Assembly (NCBI GenBank): GCA_004194705.1
Contig: SADC01000413.1
Coordinates: 1 to 64,000, forward strand
Length of the DNA stretch: 64,000 bases
Source of the DNA: Ditylenchus dipsaci
Taxonomy: Eukaryota; Nematoda; Chromadorea; Rhabditida; Anguinidae
Reading direction: 5' to 3'
The translations under genes were made by a program, and so were the position numbers. A model generated the notes under the pieces. That model did not search any database and was not told the origin of the DNA. It saw only the letters and a list, made by a program, of their open reading frames with translations. Position 1 is the stretch's first letter; each line of letters opens with the position of its first letter. Positions 12,219-23,012 of the stretch are shown in pieces.

Positions 12219-12463
12219 TTATTTATGAACAAAAGCACAACTACAAAGAGTTGTCTGAGTCAGTTTCTTCTTCCTCACTTGCATGATAACGATAAAACCA
12301 ATAGGGTGTCTTTCAATGATTACATGTGGATATTCATAGCTATAATGCAACACTTCTTCAGTTTTCTTGTTGGTTAGTGAAAATTGATCTGGCAACGAGC
12401 TATTTAGTTCAGCCTCAGTTATTGCCACACGGAATTGACACGGCTCAACAGCGGTTTGGAATG
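12219..12463 (-). CDS. Candidate terminal exon, unrecognised
   Basis: On the minus strand an acceptor TTTTATAG precedes an open frame from about 12463 through residues such as VAITEAELNSSLPDQF and YEYPHVIIERHPIGFIVIM to a TAA at 12219. A donor-like CAA/GTGAGG inside it could end the exon near 12275 instead. Composition is coding-like and unrelated to the local repeats. No partner exon or family was recognised. Confidence 0.3.
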
Positions 12464-12639
12464 TCTATAAAAGCATTGAAATTTGTACTAGTTCTGGCAC
12501 TTGTTCGACTGGGGAGGCTTTTTTTTGTCAATTGTAACACTTTCTTCGCCTTTTTTATAGGGTAGACCGGCATATGTTAGTCGAAACTAAGAAATGTCTT
12601 GCGCACTTTTATTGGCGTCCGGAACTAACCATATAATAT

Positions 12640-13320
12640 ATTAATAAAAATGGCTTCCCAACCGAGAAAGTTCTTCAGTAATAGTGTAGTTTTAATAGTG
12701 CGTAGACGTTTAGACCTAAATTAATAGTGCGTAAACGTTTACCCTGACGTTTAGACTTAAACTGACCTAAAAAGTTGATTTTTGGAAAAAAAATTTGACC
12801 AAAATTCGACTTTTTGCCTTGGGGGACCAAGGTATTCTACCTCGTTTTGTCACTGGAGCTAGGCAAAAAGAGTCAGTATATGCATTTTATGATCAAGAGT
12901 CCTGCTCGGAATTATGTCTAAGGTAAGTGAGTGCGCGCATCTCTAACCAACCAAGCCTTGGCGTAACAGCCTCAATATATTCTCTACGTGGTCTACTTAA
13001 TCACTCTGAGGTTTATCTGTGCTCTCAAGTACCGCCACTTGGATAGCATCTCCTAAGTACTTGTTGGTATAGGGGGGGGCTTCGTTGGGGGCTTGGTTGG
13101 TTAGAGATGCGAGACATAATTCCGAGCAAGACTCTTGATCGAAAATGCATTAAGCGACTCTTTTTGCCCAGCTCCAGTGACCAAAACGCGGTAGAATCCC
13201 TTAATACAAGGTGTTTTGCCTTGGTCCCCCAAGGCAATAAGTCTTATTTTAGCCAAAGAATTTTTTTTCAAAAAATCTATTTTTACGTAGAAAAGTGTCA
13301 GAAAACAACTTTTTAATCGT
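12640..13320. repeat. Dispersed-repeat region (TTGGTTAGAGATGCG family)
   Basis: The block around 12840-13230 contains AGAGATGCG, GACATAATTCCGAG and TTTTTGCCCAGCTCCAGTGACC, which recur inside the 56542-57246 element; related fragments lie near 27380-27780, 41000-41400 and 62780-63060. The outer part (TAGTGCGTAGACGTTTAGAC) is a short direct repeat. Confidence 0.6.
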
Positions 13321-13369
13321 TTTAAGCATATAAAAATTACTTAGAAGTCGTTTAAACATGATTTACAAA

Positions 13370-13445
13370 TGTGCAAAAAAATTTTAGCAAATGTGCCTTT
13401 AGCAAAAAGTTTTTTTTGCAAATGTGCCGTTTAGCAAATATTTTT
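13370..13445. repeat. Short tandem repeat TTTAGCAAAnnnTTTGCAAATGTGCC
   Basis: Two to three ~30-bp units; a related fragment in similar words lies near 7730-7770. Confidence 0.6.
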
Positions 13446-13692
13446 TTAAATTCTTCGGTACACCCAAAATTTGAATTGGTCAAAGAACAAGAAAGGGTAC
13501 ACCCACTTTTTTGCCTATTGGTCCGAGATCTCAACCTTGTTATTGAAAGTAGCATAAAGCTATCGAATGAAACAAAACCCGACTAAGCGAACAAAAACCA
13601 AGCTCGCGGGTATTCTTGTAAGTTCAAAGAACATACCATTTGGATTAGTCTGATCAGTTGCTCATAGAAGTCAACTGTACTGTAAAAATAAA

Positions 13693-13865
13693 GTAAGAGT
13701 TTTTCTGTCAGCTGGGGGCTGCCAGTCGGGGGCTGCCAGTTGGGAAGGCTGCCAGTTGGGAAGGCTGCCAGTTGGGGCTGCCAGTTGGGAGGGCTGCCAG
13801 TTGGGGCTGCCAGTTGGAACGGCTGCCAGTTGGGGCTGCCAGTTGGAACGGCTGCCAGTTGGGAT
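13693..13865. repeat. Minisatellite GGCTGCCAGTTGGG
   Basis: About ten units of 14-19 bp with core GCTGCCAGTTGGG. The long ORFs on both strands across it are repeat-encoded. Confidence 0.85.
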
Positions 13866-13934
13866 TTTACCTTTTTTTGGGGCGAATTTCGGTTTGGTCT
13901 AAAAAGCTTTGAATTTTTTTTCCAAAGCAATGAA

Positions 13935-14045
13935 CCATCAGGTGGACTTGCGATTCTAGTTTCTGATGAATTGCCATTTATTGCAGCATCTCTTGAAAAT
14001 GTAACACAAACAGGCATAAGAAACTAGAGTCGCAGGTTTACCTGA
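13935..14045. mobile_element. Short MITE related to 33027-33225
   Basis: Ends carry TTGCGATTCTAGTTTCT and AGAAACTAGAGTCGCA as inverted repeats. The same ends occur on the larger copy near 33 kb. Confidence 0.6.
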
Positions 14046-14084
14046 TGCTGTTATCATTTAAAGCTAATTAGACAAAACCAGAAT

Positions 14085-14692
14085 TTGGCACAGGTAACGA
14101 ACAAGCACCCCACTCAAGTAAAGAACAAGCACCCCACTCGAGTAAAGAACAAGCACCCCACTCGAGTAAAGAACAAGCACCCCACTCAAGTAAAGAACAA
14201 GCACCCCACTAATTTGCTTGAAAACTATATAGGGCGTGTATAATATGCATTACAAATCCATTTTTAATGGTTCTGTTGTTTGGGTGCTTGTTCGTTACCT
14301 GTGCCGTTTCTTGGCTAAGATTAAGAACAAGCACCCCACTCGAGTAAAGAACAAGCACCCACTCGAGTAAAGAACAAACACCCCACTCGAGTAAAGAACA
14401 AGCACCCCACTCGAGTAAAGAACAAGCACCCCAGATTTTCAGAAATATCTAGGCGTATTTCAATCCAAAACATTTGGTCGAACAATAAGTAATATGTGAT
14501 TGTGGATATTATTTCGTGGGATTTCGTATTTGTGTAATAAACTATGACATATCAAATAAAATGGGGTGAAATCTGGGGTGCTTGTTCTTTACTCGAGTGG
14601 GGTGCTTGTTCTTTACTCGAGTGGGGTGCTTGTTCTTTACTCGAGTGGGGTGCTTGTTCTTTACTCGAGTGGGGTGCTTGTTCTTAACCTTA
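14085..14692. repeat. 24-bp tandem arrays in foldback arrangement
   Basis: Units of GAACAAGCACCCCACTCGAGTAAA occur about five times at 14098-14215, about five times at 14325-14435, and in reverse complement (GGGGTGCTTGTTCTTTACTC) about five times at 14572-14690. A nested palindrome GGCACAGGTAACGAACAAGC / GCTTGTTCGTTACCTGTGCC bounds the first array (about 14085-14305). No spacers are present between units, so it is not CRISPR-like. Confidence 0.85.
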
Positions 14693-14892
14693 GCCCCAGA
14701 ATTTGCCCAAAAAGAAAATTTGCCTTAAAAAAGTCTTTTCGATATTAAAAACAACTTTATTCTGCAAAGGTACTAAACCAAAAGGAGAAAACCTGATTTG
14801 CGAGCATACACTGGTTAAAAGAAGGGAACAAATTGTGCAGCCAGAGAGATTCGAACCAGCAACTTATGAACGTATTTAAATTTTACATTTAG

Positions 14893-15732
14893 ATGTATTT
14901 ATTTGTCTTTTTACTGTCTAACTTCTTCTTATTAGCTGTTTCGCAACTGGACATTAACGAGAAAAATGAGTCATCTAAACAAGAATGCCCAATATTTGAT
15001 CCACTAAGAATTTCGCCCTTGGACAAACAAGCCGACTATAATGATGTAATGAAGGATTTATCACACGTTCCAAATCTAACTGAACAATGGTTGGAACACA
15101 AAAAAGCTATAGCGGATCCAAGTCTAAAAAACATCAAAGCGTCATTACTTGTAGTTTTGTTGCATAAACTAAAATCTCAGCATGAACATGTCTTTGCAAA
15201 AGATTCTATGCAAGTCTTAAAACCATGGGCCATTGAGGCCTTAAACAAGCTAATGTCTTCCAACAATAACCAGCCAGAAAAACCAGTAGATCTAAAAAAG
15301 TGTCAAATCTTTCATGGCAGTTGGGAAATCATGTCAGCTTCTGAAAAGAAAGATCAAGATGTAGGAACTAAATTGGCTGAAATGGGGCCTTGTTTGAAGC
15401 TGGTTCTAGAAAAAGGAGACAATTTGTCGAACTTAGGGATGAGCCAAGAGGACACAAATATTTTGAACCAAGCAAAACAAATGGAAAAAGTAGATAATAG
15501 TAATGGTCGCCTTAAAAGAAGTCCTAGCAATGATGATCTAATAGATCACCTCAATGGTTTATCTAGAAGAATTTTAAAAGCAGCAAAGAGTAATAGAAGC
15601 AGATCTGTTTTTGTTGGTGGGGACTGTTGTAGTGAAGCAGACATTATTTTCATTGTGATACTCGTGGTAGTTGTTGTTGTCATCGGGGTTGGGTGGATCA
15701 CATGTATGTGCAAAAGAAGTAGAAACAATTGA
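14893..15732 (+). CDS. Gene A: signal-peptide, dibasic-site, single-pass membrane protein (new family)
   Basis: A single-exon ORF of 279 codons, open throughout. Residues 1-18 form a signal peptide (FLLSNFFLLAVS). The ectodomain has Cys at 32, 137 and 167. A dibasic, furin-like motif GRLKRS sits at 205-210, followed by a short amphipathic stretch (IDHLNGLSRRILKA) and CC at 245-246. A transmembrane helix at about 251-269 and a basic tail (CKRSRNN) end the protein. The ATG directly follows ATTTTACATTTAG, a good splice or trans-splice acceptor, which supports this start. AATAAA lies at 15914-15919. Gene B (49130-50095, minus) has the same order of features and shared blocks (SLLVVLLH.LKSQ, PWAIE.LN, HGS.EI, NGL.RR.LK). 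Predicted type I membrane protein whose ectodomain may be shed; I recognise no known family, and function is unknown. Confidence 0.8.
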   Translation: MYLFVFLLSNFFLLAVSQLDINEKNESSKQECPIFDPLRISPLDKQADYNDVMKDLSHVPNLTEQWLEHKKAIADPSLKNIKASLLVVLLHKLKSQHEHVFAKDSMQVLKPWAIEALNKLMSSNNNQPEKPVDLKKCQIFHGSWEIMSASEKKDQDVGTKLAEMGPCLKLVLEKGDNLSNLGMSQEDTNILNQAKQMEKVDNSNGRLKRSPSNDDLIDHLNGLSRRILKAAKSNRSRSVFVGGDCCSEADIIFIVILVVVVVVIGVGWITCMCKRSRNN

Positions 15733-15913
15733 AGAGGACCAAGAGAAAAAGAGTTGTGAAACGTACATTTTCAAGAGATCCTTTTTCAAACTCTCGAAGA
15801 ACTTCACTAACTACAAATTTTCTACAAATTTTTCTACAAGAAAAAAAATTGTATTCCTTTTTTCAATGATTTTTGAATTTTCATTTTGTTGTAAATCAAA
15901 ACTTTTGCAATCG

Positions 15914-15919
15914 AATAAA
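15914..15919 (+). terminator. Poly(A) signal of gene A
   Basis: AATAAA about 180 nt after the stop codon; another lies near 15990. Confidence 0.5.
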
Positions 15920-16345
15920 AGTTATGTTGATATTTTTCAAGATGTTATTTATTTATAGACACAATTTTTAAAAGCGTAAATACTACAATAAAAGCGGTTG
16001 AAAAGAAGCTATAACCCTAATTCTTACCCTATTTGAGGCATAATAAAAGCCGATTTTTTAGATAAAGTGAAGCACAGACAAGGCGCATTTTCAAACATTT
16101 TTAAAAAGTGAGTATCTTTCTAGAGATTTCTACTGGAACACTGCTTTTCAAAACGCCCGAAAATGTATTTTTTTACTTTTGGACAATGTGTCTGCATGAC
16201 GTAGTGGTCATACTTGCGCAGCCATTGGCGGAGCGCCAGCGGCGAAATTTTGAAAATGCCGACGGTGTCGGAGGCGGCAGCGCTCATTTGGAAAACCCCA
16301 GGCGGAGGCGGCGGCAATATTTATTTTTCGGGGAACGCGCAAGTA

Positions 16346-16530
16346 CAGTCTACTCTCGATAAACTGGCACCCTGGGGACCAGCCTGGGGTGCCAGTTTAT
16401 CGGGGTGCCAGTTTAGTGGGATGTTACTCTGCCTAATTTCTCTGTCGGCCAGCCAAATAGGGCTTTTTCAAAGTGCCAGTTTATCGATGGTGCCAGTTTA
16501 TTGGAGTGCCAGTTTAACGAGAGTAGACTG
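16346..16530. mobile_element. TA-flanked MITE with CAGTCTACTC ends
   Basis: Starts CAGTCTACTCTCGATAAACTG and ends TTTAACGAGAGTAGACTG, bordered by TA on both sides. Internal words TGCCAGTTTATCG are repeated. TA target duplication and the CAGTC start fit the Tc1/mariner-pogo type. Confidence 0.75.
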
Positions 16531-17248
16531 TATGATAGTGGTGAAGCTTTTCGTCAAAAGGCCATTTTTCTTGAGGTTACGAGTTCAACCCCATTCACGA
16601 ACACCTTCAAATTTTCAATTCTTTCTTAATTTTTATTATTAGCCTTTTGGACGTAAAATCGAAAAGTGCAAGTAGGTCATAAAGATCAAATTTTAAACTT
16701 TCCCTACAAAAATTTGGATACAGATTTGACTAAAGTCCAAACTTTACGTCGAATATAAGGCAAAAAGTAACATAAAACTTCTTTTGTATTGAAAAGTGCA
16801 AAATTAGTATCCTCAGTAACAAGTCATATACCAAATGTAGCCCTGGATCCCCACTACGAAGTTGGAAGAGATCTTTGCTTGAACGAGGACGAATGCAAGC
16901 TAGAAGCCATTTTTAGTCTGGAACTAATTTTTCTAGTCAAATCTGGAGTATTTCTGCGTTTCCCTCAAAATTTCATTCAAAAGTAAAACGATACATTTTT
17001 GGGCATTTTGAAAGCCGTGTAGACGAGCACATGGTCAGTTTTTTTCGACACAGGCGTCACTAACATTTGACACAGTTTTCATATTCTGTAAGCCCCCTCT
17101 ACTAAAATATTCTGAAAAAAATCGACCGTGTGTGACCCTAACTATCAAACTTTTTAAAAGTTCTGTTTTTAAAGTTCCCTTTGTCAAAGCAGAATTCTGG
17201 CCAGAAGTCAGAATATGCGACTGAACTAATTTTTCCACTTTCTGGAGC
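16531..17248. other. Stretch without a recognised feature
   Basis: AT-rich sequence 3' of the wolframin gene. I see no supported gene or repeat. Confidence 0.35.
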
Positions 17249-18989
17249 TTAGTCAATGTAGAGCACCGGAGCAAAGACAAAGTTGAACATGAATTTGAAG
17301 GCATAGTACACTCGAGCCCACAGCTTTCTTCGATCTGCCTTAGCACTAGTCAGTTTTAGGTGTTTGTACTGCTTCTGGTTGGCCATCAACTGAAAATATT
17401 TACAACTTGGTCATCAATCAAGATTTTTGAGCTTGATAAAGCATTTGGCTTTGCAATATATTAGTCGAGTCTTAATATTTTGTCACCTGTTCAATTGGTT
17501 ACCCCGTAAAACCGGTCAAAAACTTTTCATAGTAGTTTTTTTCCTAGTTTTCTAGATTTTTGAAGTCTTGGAGGAGAAGGGTCAGCTCCTCTAGGATGGA
17601 CTTTAAATAAATATTTTTAATTTACAACTGTAAAAGAGAATGATAAAAAAATCAAGAATCCATTTGGAAAACTTCCAAGGACACAGAAAAATGTAAACCC
17701 ACTTTTGAAGCCCAAAAGCACTACCTTTTTGCAAGTTACACAGTCCATTTGTAGCAATCTTAACTTAGGAGGGTAGTGGAATATGGGTACTGGTCGAAGT
17801 AGGCCACAAAGTCTATTACATCACCTGAAAGTGGAACAAATAGACCACAGTTATCACAATAAAAAGAACAATTGCAATTACCCTCTTCAAGTAGCTGGAG
17901 CACGGGTTTGAAAGAGTCTTGAGCAATAAGCAGGATTTGTCCTTTGTTAGAACTTATTATCCTCTCGCCATAAGGTCCACTAACTGCCACTTCGAAGGTG
18001 TAAATGTTGTGGGAGGACAGACTGCACTGGTTGGCTCTGAAATAGATAGATTGATGAAGGAAAATTCATTAATTTAAGCGATTACTTGATCTGGTTGGTT
18101 GAAGTAGTATCATTAGTGTCAGTGTCGTAGAAACACCTCAATATCTGGGCGGCTGAGTCAGGTAGGTAGTCCAACAGGCTTTCAAACGAGTTATCTATGG
18201 ATATCTGCAAAAATGAGGATTGATCATTTTTGTGAAGAAAGAAGAATGGGAATTCTAAATCACTCAGGATTGCTCCTGAGGTAAGACTCAGATTAAAATT
18301 AGATAATTCCATTTACAATCCCTCGAGGTCCTAGTCGTTTATCAAAATTTTGAAAGTTGGTTTAAGTTTGACAGGTAGGTTTTACTTGACCTTGATTTTA
18401 TCAGATTTTATCATATTTCCGAGAAAAATTCTAAAAATTTGAGTCTAAAGACTTCACATCAAGGCGTGAACTGATTGGTTTCCTCGTTTCTGTCAAAAAA
18501 AAGATTTTTTACTCATTAATCACAAACTCACACACCACTCTAACTGACTGGACTGCGCCTTTCCAGGTAATGGCCGTGTCTGCAATTATCCGGATAGAAA
18601 AACTTGCATAACCTAATTATAAGTCCAACCTTTCAATTGACTGCACATAATCTGGGCCTGATGTTGTTAGATTCGGAGAAGGAGCAGTACTTCTCGTACT
18701 GGGACCAGGTCATGTTGGTCACATCTGAGGAGTAGTCGAATGAAGATGGTCTTTGGTAGAGGAAGGAGATGAGCATGAGCAAGGCACACACGTACACACA
18801 CAACAGCACCACAGCCGTTTGGATTCCCGCTTGAACACTGAAATTGTGATACAGTATTGCTAGTCAAAAGGAAGTTTAAGCAAGAAATACGGTGATTTTG
18901 TACTTCTTAGCCACATACTTGTATATTTTGGTGATTGCAAAAGGTAGCACAAGCACGAAAATAGTGGCCAGGCCTTTGATTGCGTTGAT
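17249..18989 (-). CDS. wfs1: Wolframin (WFS1) homologue, C-terminal part
   Basis: Seven minus-strand exons: 18989-18891, 18837-18630, 18579-18536, 18204-18086, 18036-17882, 17824-17725 and 17389-17249 (TAA). Wolframin is a multi-pass ER membrane glycoprotein involved in ER calcium and stress control. The first two exons encode hydrophobic helices ([40 protein letters not shown]), then the lumenal part with [35 protein letters not shown] and ILRC. The end is [13 protein letters not shown] and a final hydrophobic region ([11 protein letters not shown]). This order follows the C-terminal half of human wolframin as I recall it (TWEQY.., IDNSAES.., CLNCMAQ.., FAFDFFFFP). The [10 protein letters not shown] frame stops early and the conserved [10 protein letters not shown] resumes one frame over, so one base is missing near 17770. 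The junction of the first two exons is also out of phase. No N-terminal exons were found before the LARP gene begins. Confidence 0.85.
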
Positions 18990-19260
18990 CTACAAATAAA
19001 AGTCAAATGAAAAAATATGGATTTTGAAGATGCGAATTTGGAGGCTCAGTCTGAGCCGCTCAGACTTTTGTGAAAATTTCCAATTAGACACCCGTAGCGA
19101 CAGTTTCCAGGAAAGGAGTAAGTTTTGCCACTTCAGTTTGTACCCCTTCAGTTTATGCCCCTCTATCAGCAATTTTAAACCGAAAAAATGCAAAAAAAGG
19201 CACAAACTGAAATGGCACACCTTACTCCTTCCCGGTTCCGATGCGTCGAAATCGAGCTAA
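18990..19260. repeat. Short foldback upstream of the wolframin exons
   Basis: AAGGAGTAAGTTTTGCCACTTC near 19114 pairs with reversed GGCACACCTTACTCCTTCCC near 19210, with AGTTTATGCCCCTC/AAACTGAAATGG words between. Non-coding ORFs cross it. Confidence 0.4.
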
Positions 19261-19421
19261 TTTTTCACCAAAATTGATATATTGTCACTTTATTGAAGGA
19301 CACTACTTTGCTTGAGTCTCAAACTTTGAGACTTTCTATGGTGCCACTGAATCGGGCTGTCCCGTAAATTCTAATGCCTGAACCAACTATTTGGACGTGG
19401 GAGGCTGCGGAAACGACTGCT

Positions 19422-20352
19422 CATCGATTGGATACAAAAAGTGATTGGATACATCGATTGGATACACCATCGATTGGATACATCGATTGGATACACCATC
19501 GATTGGATACATCGATTGGATACACCATCGATTGGATACATCGATTGGATACACTTTTTTCAAATTCGTGCCATTTTTAACTCAAAACAACCTAACTTGC
19601 AACAATAGTTTTGTCATTTTATATTGTTCATTTTGTGAGCTTTGTTTTCAGTATAACAGTATTATATGGTGCATTTTACAATTCTATTCTCTGCGTTTTA
19701 GATAATCTTGGCTAACATGGAACTTGTTCACTCAAAACGCATTGGTCCAAGAACTGCTCCGAAAACATATACTGAGGGGTCCGCGACAATTGACCGCTGG
19801 TCTGTTTGACCCCGTGGCTTTTTGACTACTTACACGCTGAATCCGATAAAGACGTTGTTTCCGACCACTTTCCATCGAAAATTTTGACTTTTCTAGATTT
19901 TCTACCTGCCTGCCTTCGGCAGGCACCTAATTCAATAGGAAGCCCCTTTGGGGTACATGGTCCGGGATAAGGGCTGACCCTTTGGGGGTACATGGTACGG
20001 GATAATGGCTGACCCTTTTATGATCCACATAGCTTTTTCTTGGTGCAGCACCAGTAAGCTTTCAAACTATCATGGTTATACGTCATTTTCTTCTTCGCTT
20101 GAATAGTCGCTGAGTTCGTTAACGATTAGGCGCACGAGTTCTATATTAGCATCTATCGGATTGCTAAATTTTTATATTTATAGTAAATATCGATGTTCAA
20201 AGAAAAAAAAGTGTAAAGTGTATCCAATCGATGTATCAATCGATGGTGTATCCAATCGATGTATCCAATCGATGGTGTATCCAATCGATGTATCAATCGA
20301 TGGTGTATCCAATCGATGTATCCAATCACTTTTTGTATCCAATCGATGGTTT
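19422..20352. mobile_element. Foldback with ATCGATTGGATACA tandem ends
   Basis: Left arm: alternating 14- and 17-bp units ATCGATTGGATACA(CC) at 19422-19552. Right arm: the reverse complement (GTATCCAATCGATGTATC) at 20218-20350. Both arms include a variant with TGATTGGATAC next to a T/A run (ACAAAAAGTG / CACTTTTTGT). The middle has no transposase. It lies between the divergent wolframin and LARP genes. Confidence 0.8.
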
Positions 20353-20791
20353 ACCGCGGAAACGTTTAAGCCCGCTTTTTATATGCAAAATTAAAATACT
20401 ATCTTAACTTCGCGCCGGGTTGATTCAACATTCGGGTAAGGCTTGATGGGCAAACGATTACTTGAGTGGTTTGTCGGAAATAGGCGAACCCTCGTAAATT
20501 CTAACTGAGAGCATTGACCGGGCATCTTCACAAATTTTTTTCTTTTCTCTTGAATTGTGAAGTGGCTAATAGTGTTCTCAAAAATCACACTCACACTAAA
20601 ACCACCGTAACGTGGTGGTAGTCACAGTGTGGAAATTCGTACTTATAAATTGTCGCTTCAACAAGGAAGTGTGTGTGTGTGCGACACACTGTGTGTATGA
20701 TGTTAGTCTGAGTGTGAGTGGGATTTTGAAAACACCGGTGACTATATGATATTTTAAGTATTTCGCGGTCGAATATTTGAAAAGAAATCTG
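20353..20791. other. Region upstream of the LARP start
   Basis: Contains a short GTGTGTGTGTGCGACACAC palindrome near 20670-20690. No TATA box was identified. The promoter of the LARP gene, or a trans-splice site for it, should lie here. Confidence 0.3.
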
Positions 20792-22737
20792 ATGGCTTCA
20801 GAACCAACGTAAGATTAGCGAATCCACCTACATTGATAAGTCTTTACTTTTTCTATTGCAGTCTGGTCAAGGTAGAAGTCGAGAGGGCTGTGGAAGAGCC
20901 GGTCATTTCGAAAAGCAAACAAAAGAAAAATAAGAAGAAGTCCAAGCCGATGTCTGACAATGGTGCCAGTTCAACTCCATTTGTTCCTGAGGTATTTTAC
21001 CATTCAAAAGAGGTTTTTATTTTTCTTGTTCAGGTATCTTTTGCTCGTGCTGCAGCTGAAATGGACCGTGGAAAACGCGTTGGAAAGAGCAACTACAGAG
21101 GAAATAACTTCAGAGGGAACTATTCCGGCAATTTCAATCGTGGTGGCTACGCCTTTAGCAATGGTCGCTCTCGTCATCCAAATGCTCCGCCGCCAATCAG
21201 TCTCCAGAGGCGAAATGCGCAGGGTCCTCTCCCTACTTTTCAAGAAGTTCAGAAAGGACAAATTTTCGACTATGTTGGGTACGTGAAAATAATTAAAATT
21301 GTCTGCGCTCTAGTTCATTCCCAACTTTTACAGATGGATGGAGGAAGAACTGCGTGCTAATTCTCCTGAACATGTTTACAATGCCGACTTTCCTCCGCTG
21401 AGCGCCGAATCAGGAAAGGTTACTATTTTCATTTTGATACCATTCACTGTAACAGCTTATCGTTAAGGGAAAGGGTAGTGGTCCGCTAACTGGAAGTGGG
21501 TCGTCTGATTTGTTGGAGCGAAGCAACAATAATCTGGGGTCTTTAAATTCGCCTTCCGGTGCCAACAGCAATAATATGAGGTGCAGTGAGCAAGCGTCTT
21601 TCGTGATGATGCCCAATACCGTGTTTCCAATGCCCAATGATGTCTATCAGAGTGAGCCGCTCGTGCAGTACGTGGACAGTCCGCCGATCTATTATGCTCC
21701 AGCTGCTTATATGCCTGTTATGGTGAAGCTTCTATGGTCCACGAGCGTGATGAGGTGATCAAGAGACAAATGTAAGTTCGTGTTCAGTCAGTTCTCTCTT
21801 TGCTCTGTAACCGTGCCATTTCAGTGAGTTCTATTTCTCAGCGTACAATTGAAGAAGGACGAATTTATTCGCAGTGCTATGGACTCTGATGGCTATGTTC
21901 CGCTAATCACTATTGTTGGCTTTCCGAAGGTATAGGGTGTTAATGCAGCAGTTGTTTGAGTTCATATGCTTTTATTCAGGTGCAACTGCTTACGAATGAC
22001 ATTGCTTTGATCAGTCGAATTCTTCAGAACAGTAAGGAGGTTGAGCTGGACGCAACTGGTTTGAAGGTGTGTTTTTGATTCTAGGACTTTTAGTCAATAC
22101 AGTCGACTCTCCTAATAACATACACCCCAAAATTTCGTTCCCGCCTAGGGTCCGACACTATTTTAGCCCCATTTTTTCCAATTTTTCCATTTTTGTTTCA
22201 ACAGTCTGGTCGCAAATATCGTAAGGATTCCGATTTGCCGATCATTTTTGCAGAAAACAATGATTTTGACATTTGAAAGCGAAAACTCCCATTAACATAC
22301 ACCTGTTTGAGATTTCGGTATATGTTAGTGGGAGTTTTTTGCTTTTTAAATGTCAAAATCATCGTTTTCTGCAAAAATGATCGGCAAAATCGGAATCCTT
22401 GCGATATTTGCCACCAGACTGTCAGAACAGAAATGGAAAAATTTTGAAAAAATGGGGCTAAAAAAAGTGTCGGAGCCTACGCGGGAACGAGCTTTGGGGT
22501 GTATGTTATTGGGAGAGTCGACTTCATCGACTAAAAGTTATTAAGTTATTATTAGGAGAGTCGACTGTAGATTAATTTGCTTAGGTCCGCACTAAAAGGA
22601 ACTGGGAAAGATGGCTACCGTCTTCGCAAACCGCTCAGCTGGAGGCTGCTGAACAGAATGAGAAACGTGAGCAAGTAAGCATCTTCATTATTGAGTCAGG
22701 GGATAGCGATGGGAGCATCACAACAAGCACGAGTTGA
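20792..22737 (+). CDS. LARP1-like La-motif RNA-binding protein
   Basis: Eight exons: 20792-20808, 20862-20991, 21034-21278, 21334-21418, 21456-21771, 21825-21929, 21980-22066, 22585-22737. The N-terminus is lysine-rich (KSKQKKNKKKSK), then an RG/NRGG-rich tract (NYRGNNFRGNYSGNFNRGG), FDYVGWMEEELRA, and a serine/asparagine linker. The La motif comprises RDEVIKRQIEFYFS, KKDEFIRSAMDSDGYVPL, ITIVGFPKVQLLTND and ISRILQNSKEVELD, then RTKRNWERWLPS. These match the LARP1-type La motif, which binds RNA ends and controls translation and stability of mRNAs. Two single-base frame breaks are visible: one near 21715-21725 (before YGEASMVHERD), one at about 21842 (SAYN/LKKDEF), where restoring one base gives the family consensus. 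The protein ends just after the La motif with no DM15 region. The last intron carries a MITE. AATAAA is at 22837. Confidence 0.85.
22100..22567. mobile_element. TA-flanked MITE in the last LARP intron
   Basis: Begins CAGTCGACTCTCCTAATAAC and ends TTATTAGGAGAGTCGACTG, with TA immediately outside both ends (22098-22099, 22568-22569). A second internal copy of the right end lies 50 bp earlier. The arms continue into a long palindrome (TGATTTTGACATTTGAAAG..). A relative lies at 34468-34892. Confidence 0.85.
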
Positions 22738-22836
22738 GCGTGGAAGTGCACTGGCTGCAGCTTAGTATCAATTGAAAATATCTCGAAATACAATTGTTGA
22801 TTCTTTGTTCTTTGCGTTGTGTTATTTGGTGATTTC

Positions 22837-22842
22837 AATAAA
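22837..22842 (+). terminator. Poly(A) signal of the LARP gene
   Basis: AATAAA 100 nt downstream of the proposed stop. Confidence 0.6.
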
Positions 22843-23012
22843 AGTTCTGGTCTGTTTATCTTTTGGGTGTTTAACATGATGTGTTGGGTTTTTTCGTTCA
22901 GTTGTCTGCTCTATGATATATTCTGTTTAATTATGCAAAGATCTCTGTCTCGGTAGTTTAATGGTGTTGTTTGACTAGTGTTATGCTAGCAACTTTTAGT
23001 CCTTGTAGCAAC

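Noticed and set aside
13583..14027. 144-codon minus and 95-codon plus ORFs with LPNWQP/GLPVG repeats
   Set aside because: Encoded by the GGCTGCCAGTTGGG minisatellite on both strands.
14085..14692. Regularly spaced direct repeats that might suggest a CRISPR array
   Set aside because: Units are contiguous 24-mers without unique spacers, lie in a eukaryotic context, and occur in both orientations.
14893..15732. Gene A as a viral class I fusion glycoprotein, because of signal peptide, furin-like site and transmembrane anchor
   Set aside because: Only about 40 residues lie between the cleavage site and the membrane helix, with no fusion peptide or heptad repeats, and no viral genes are near.
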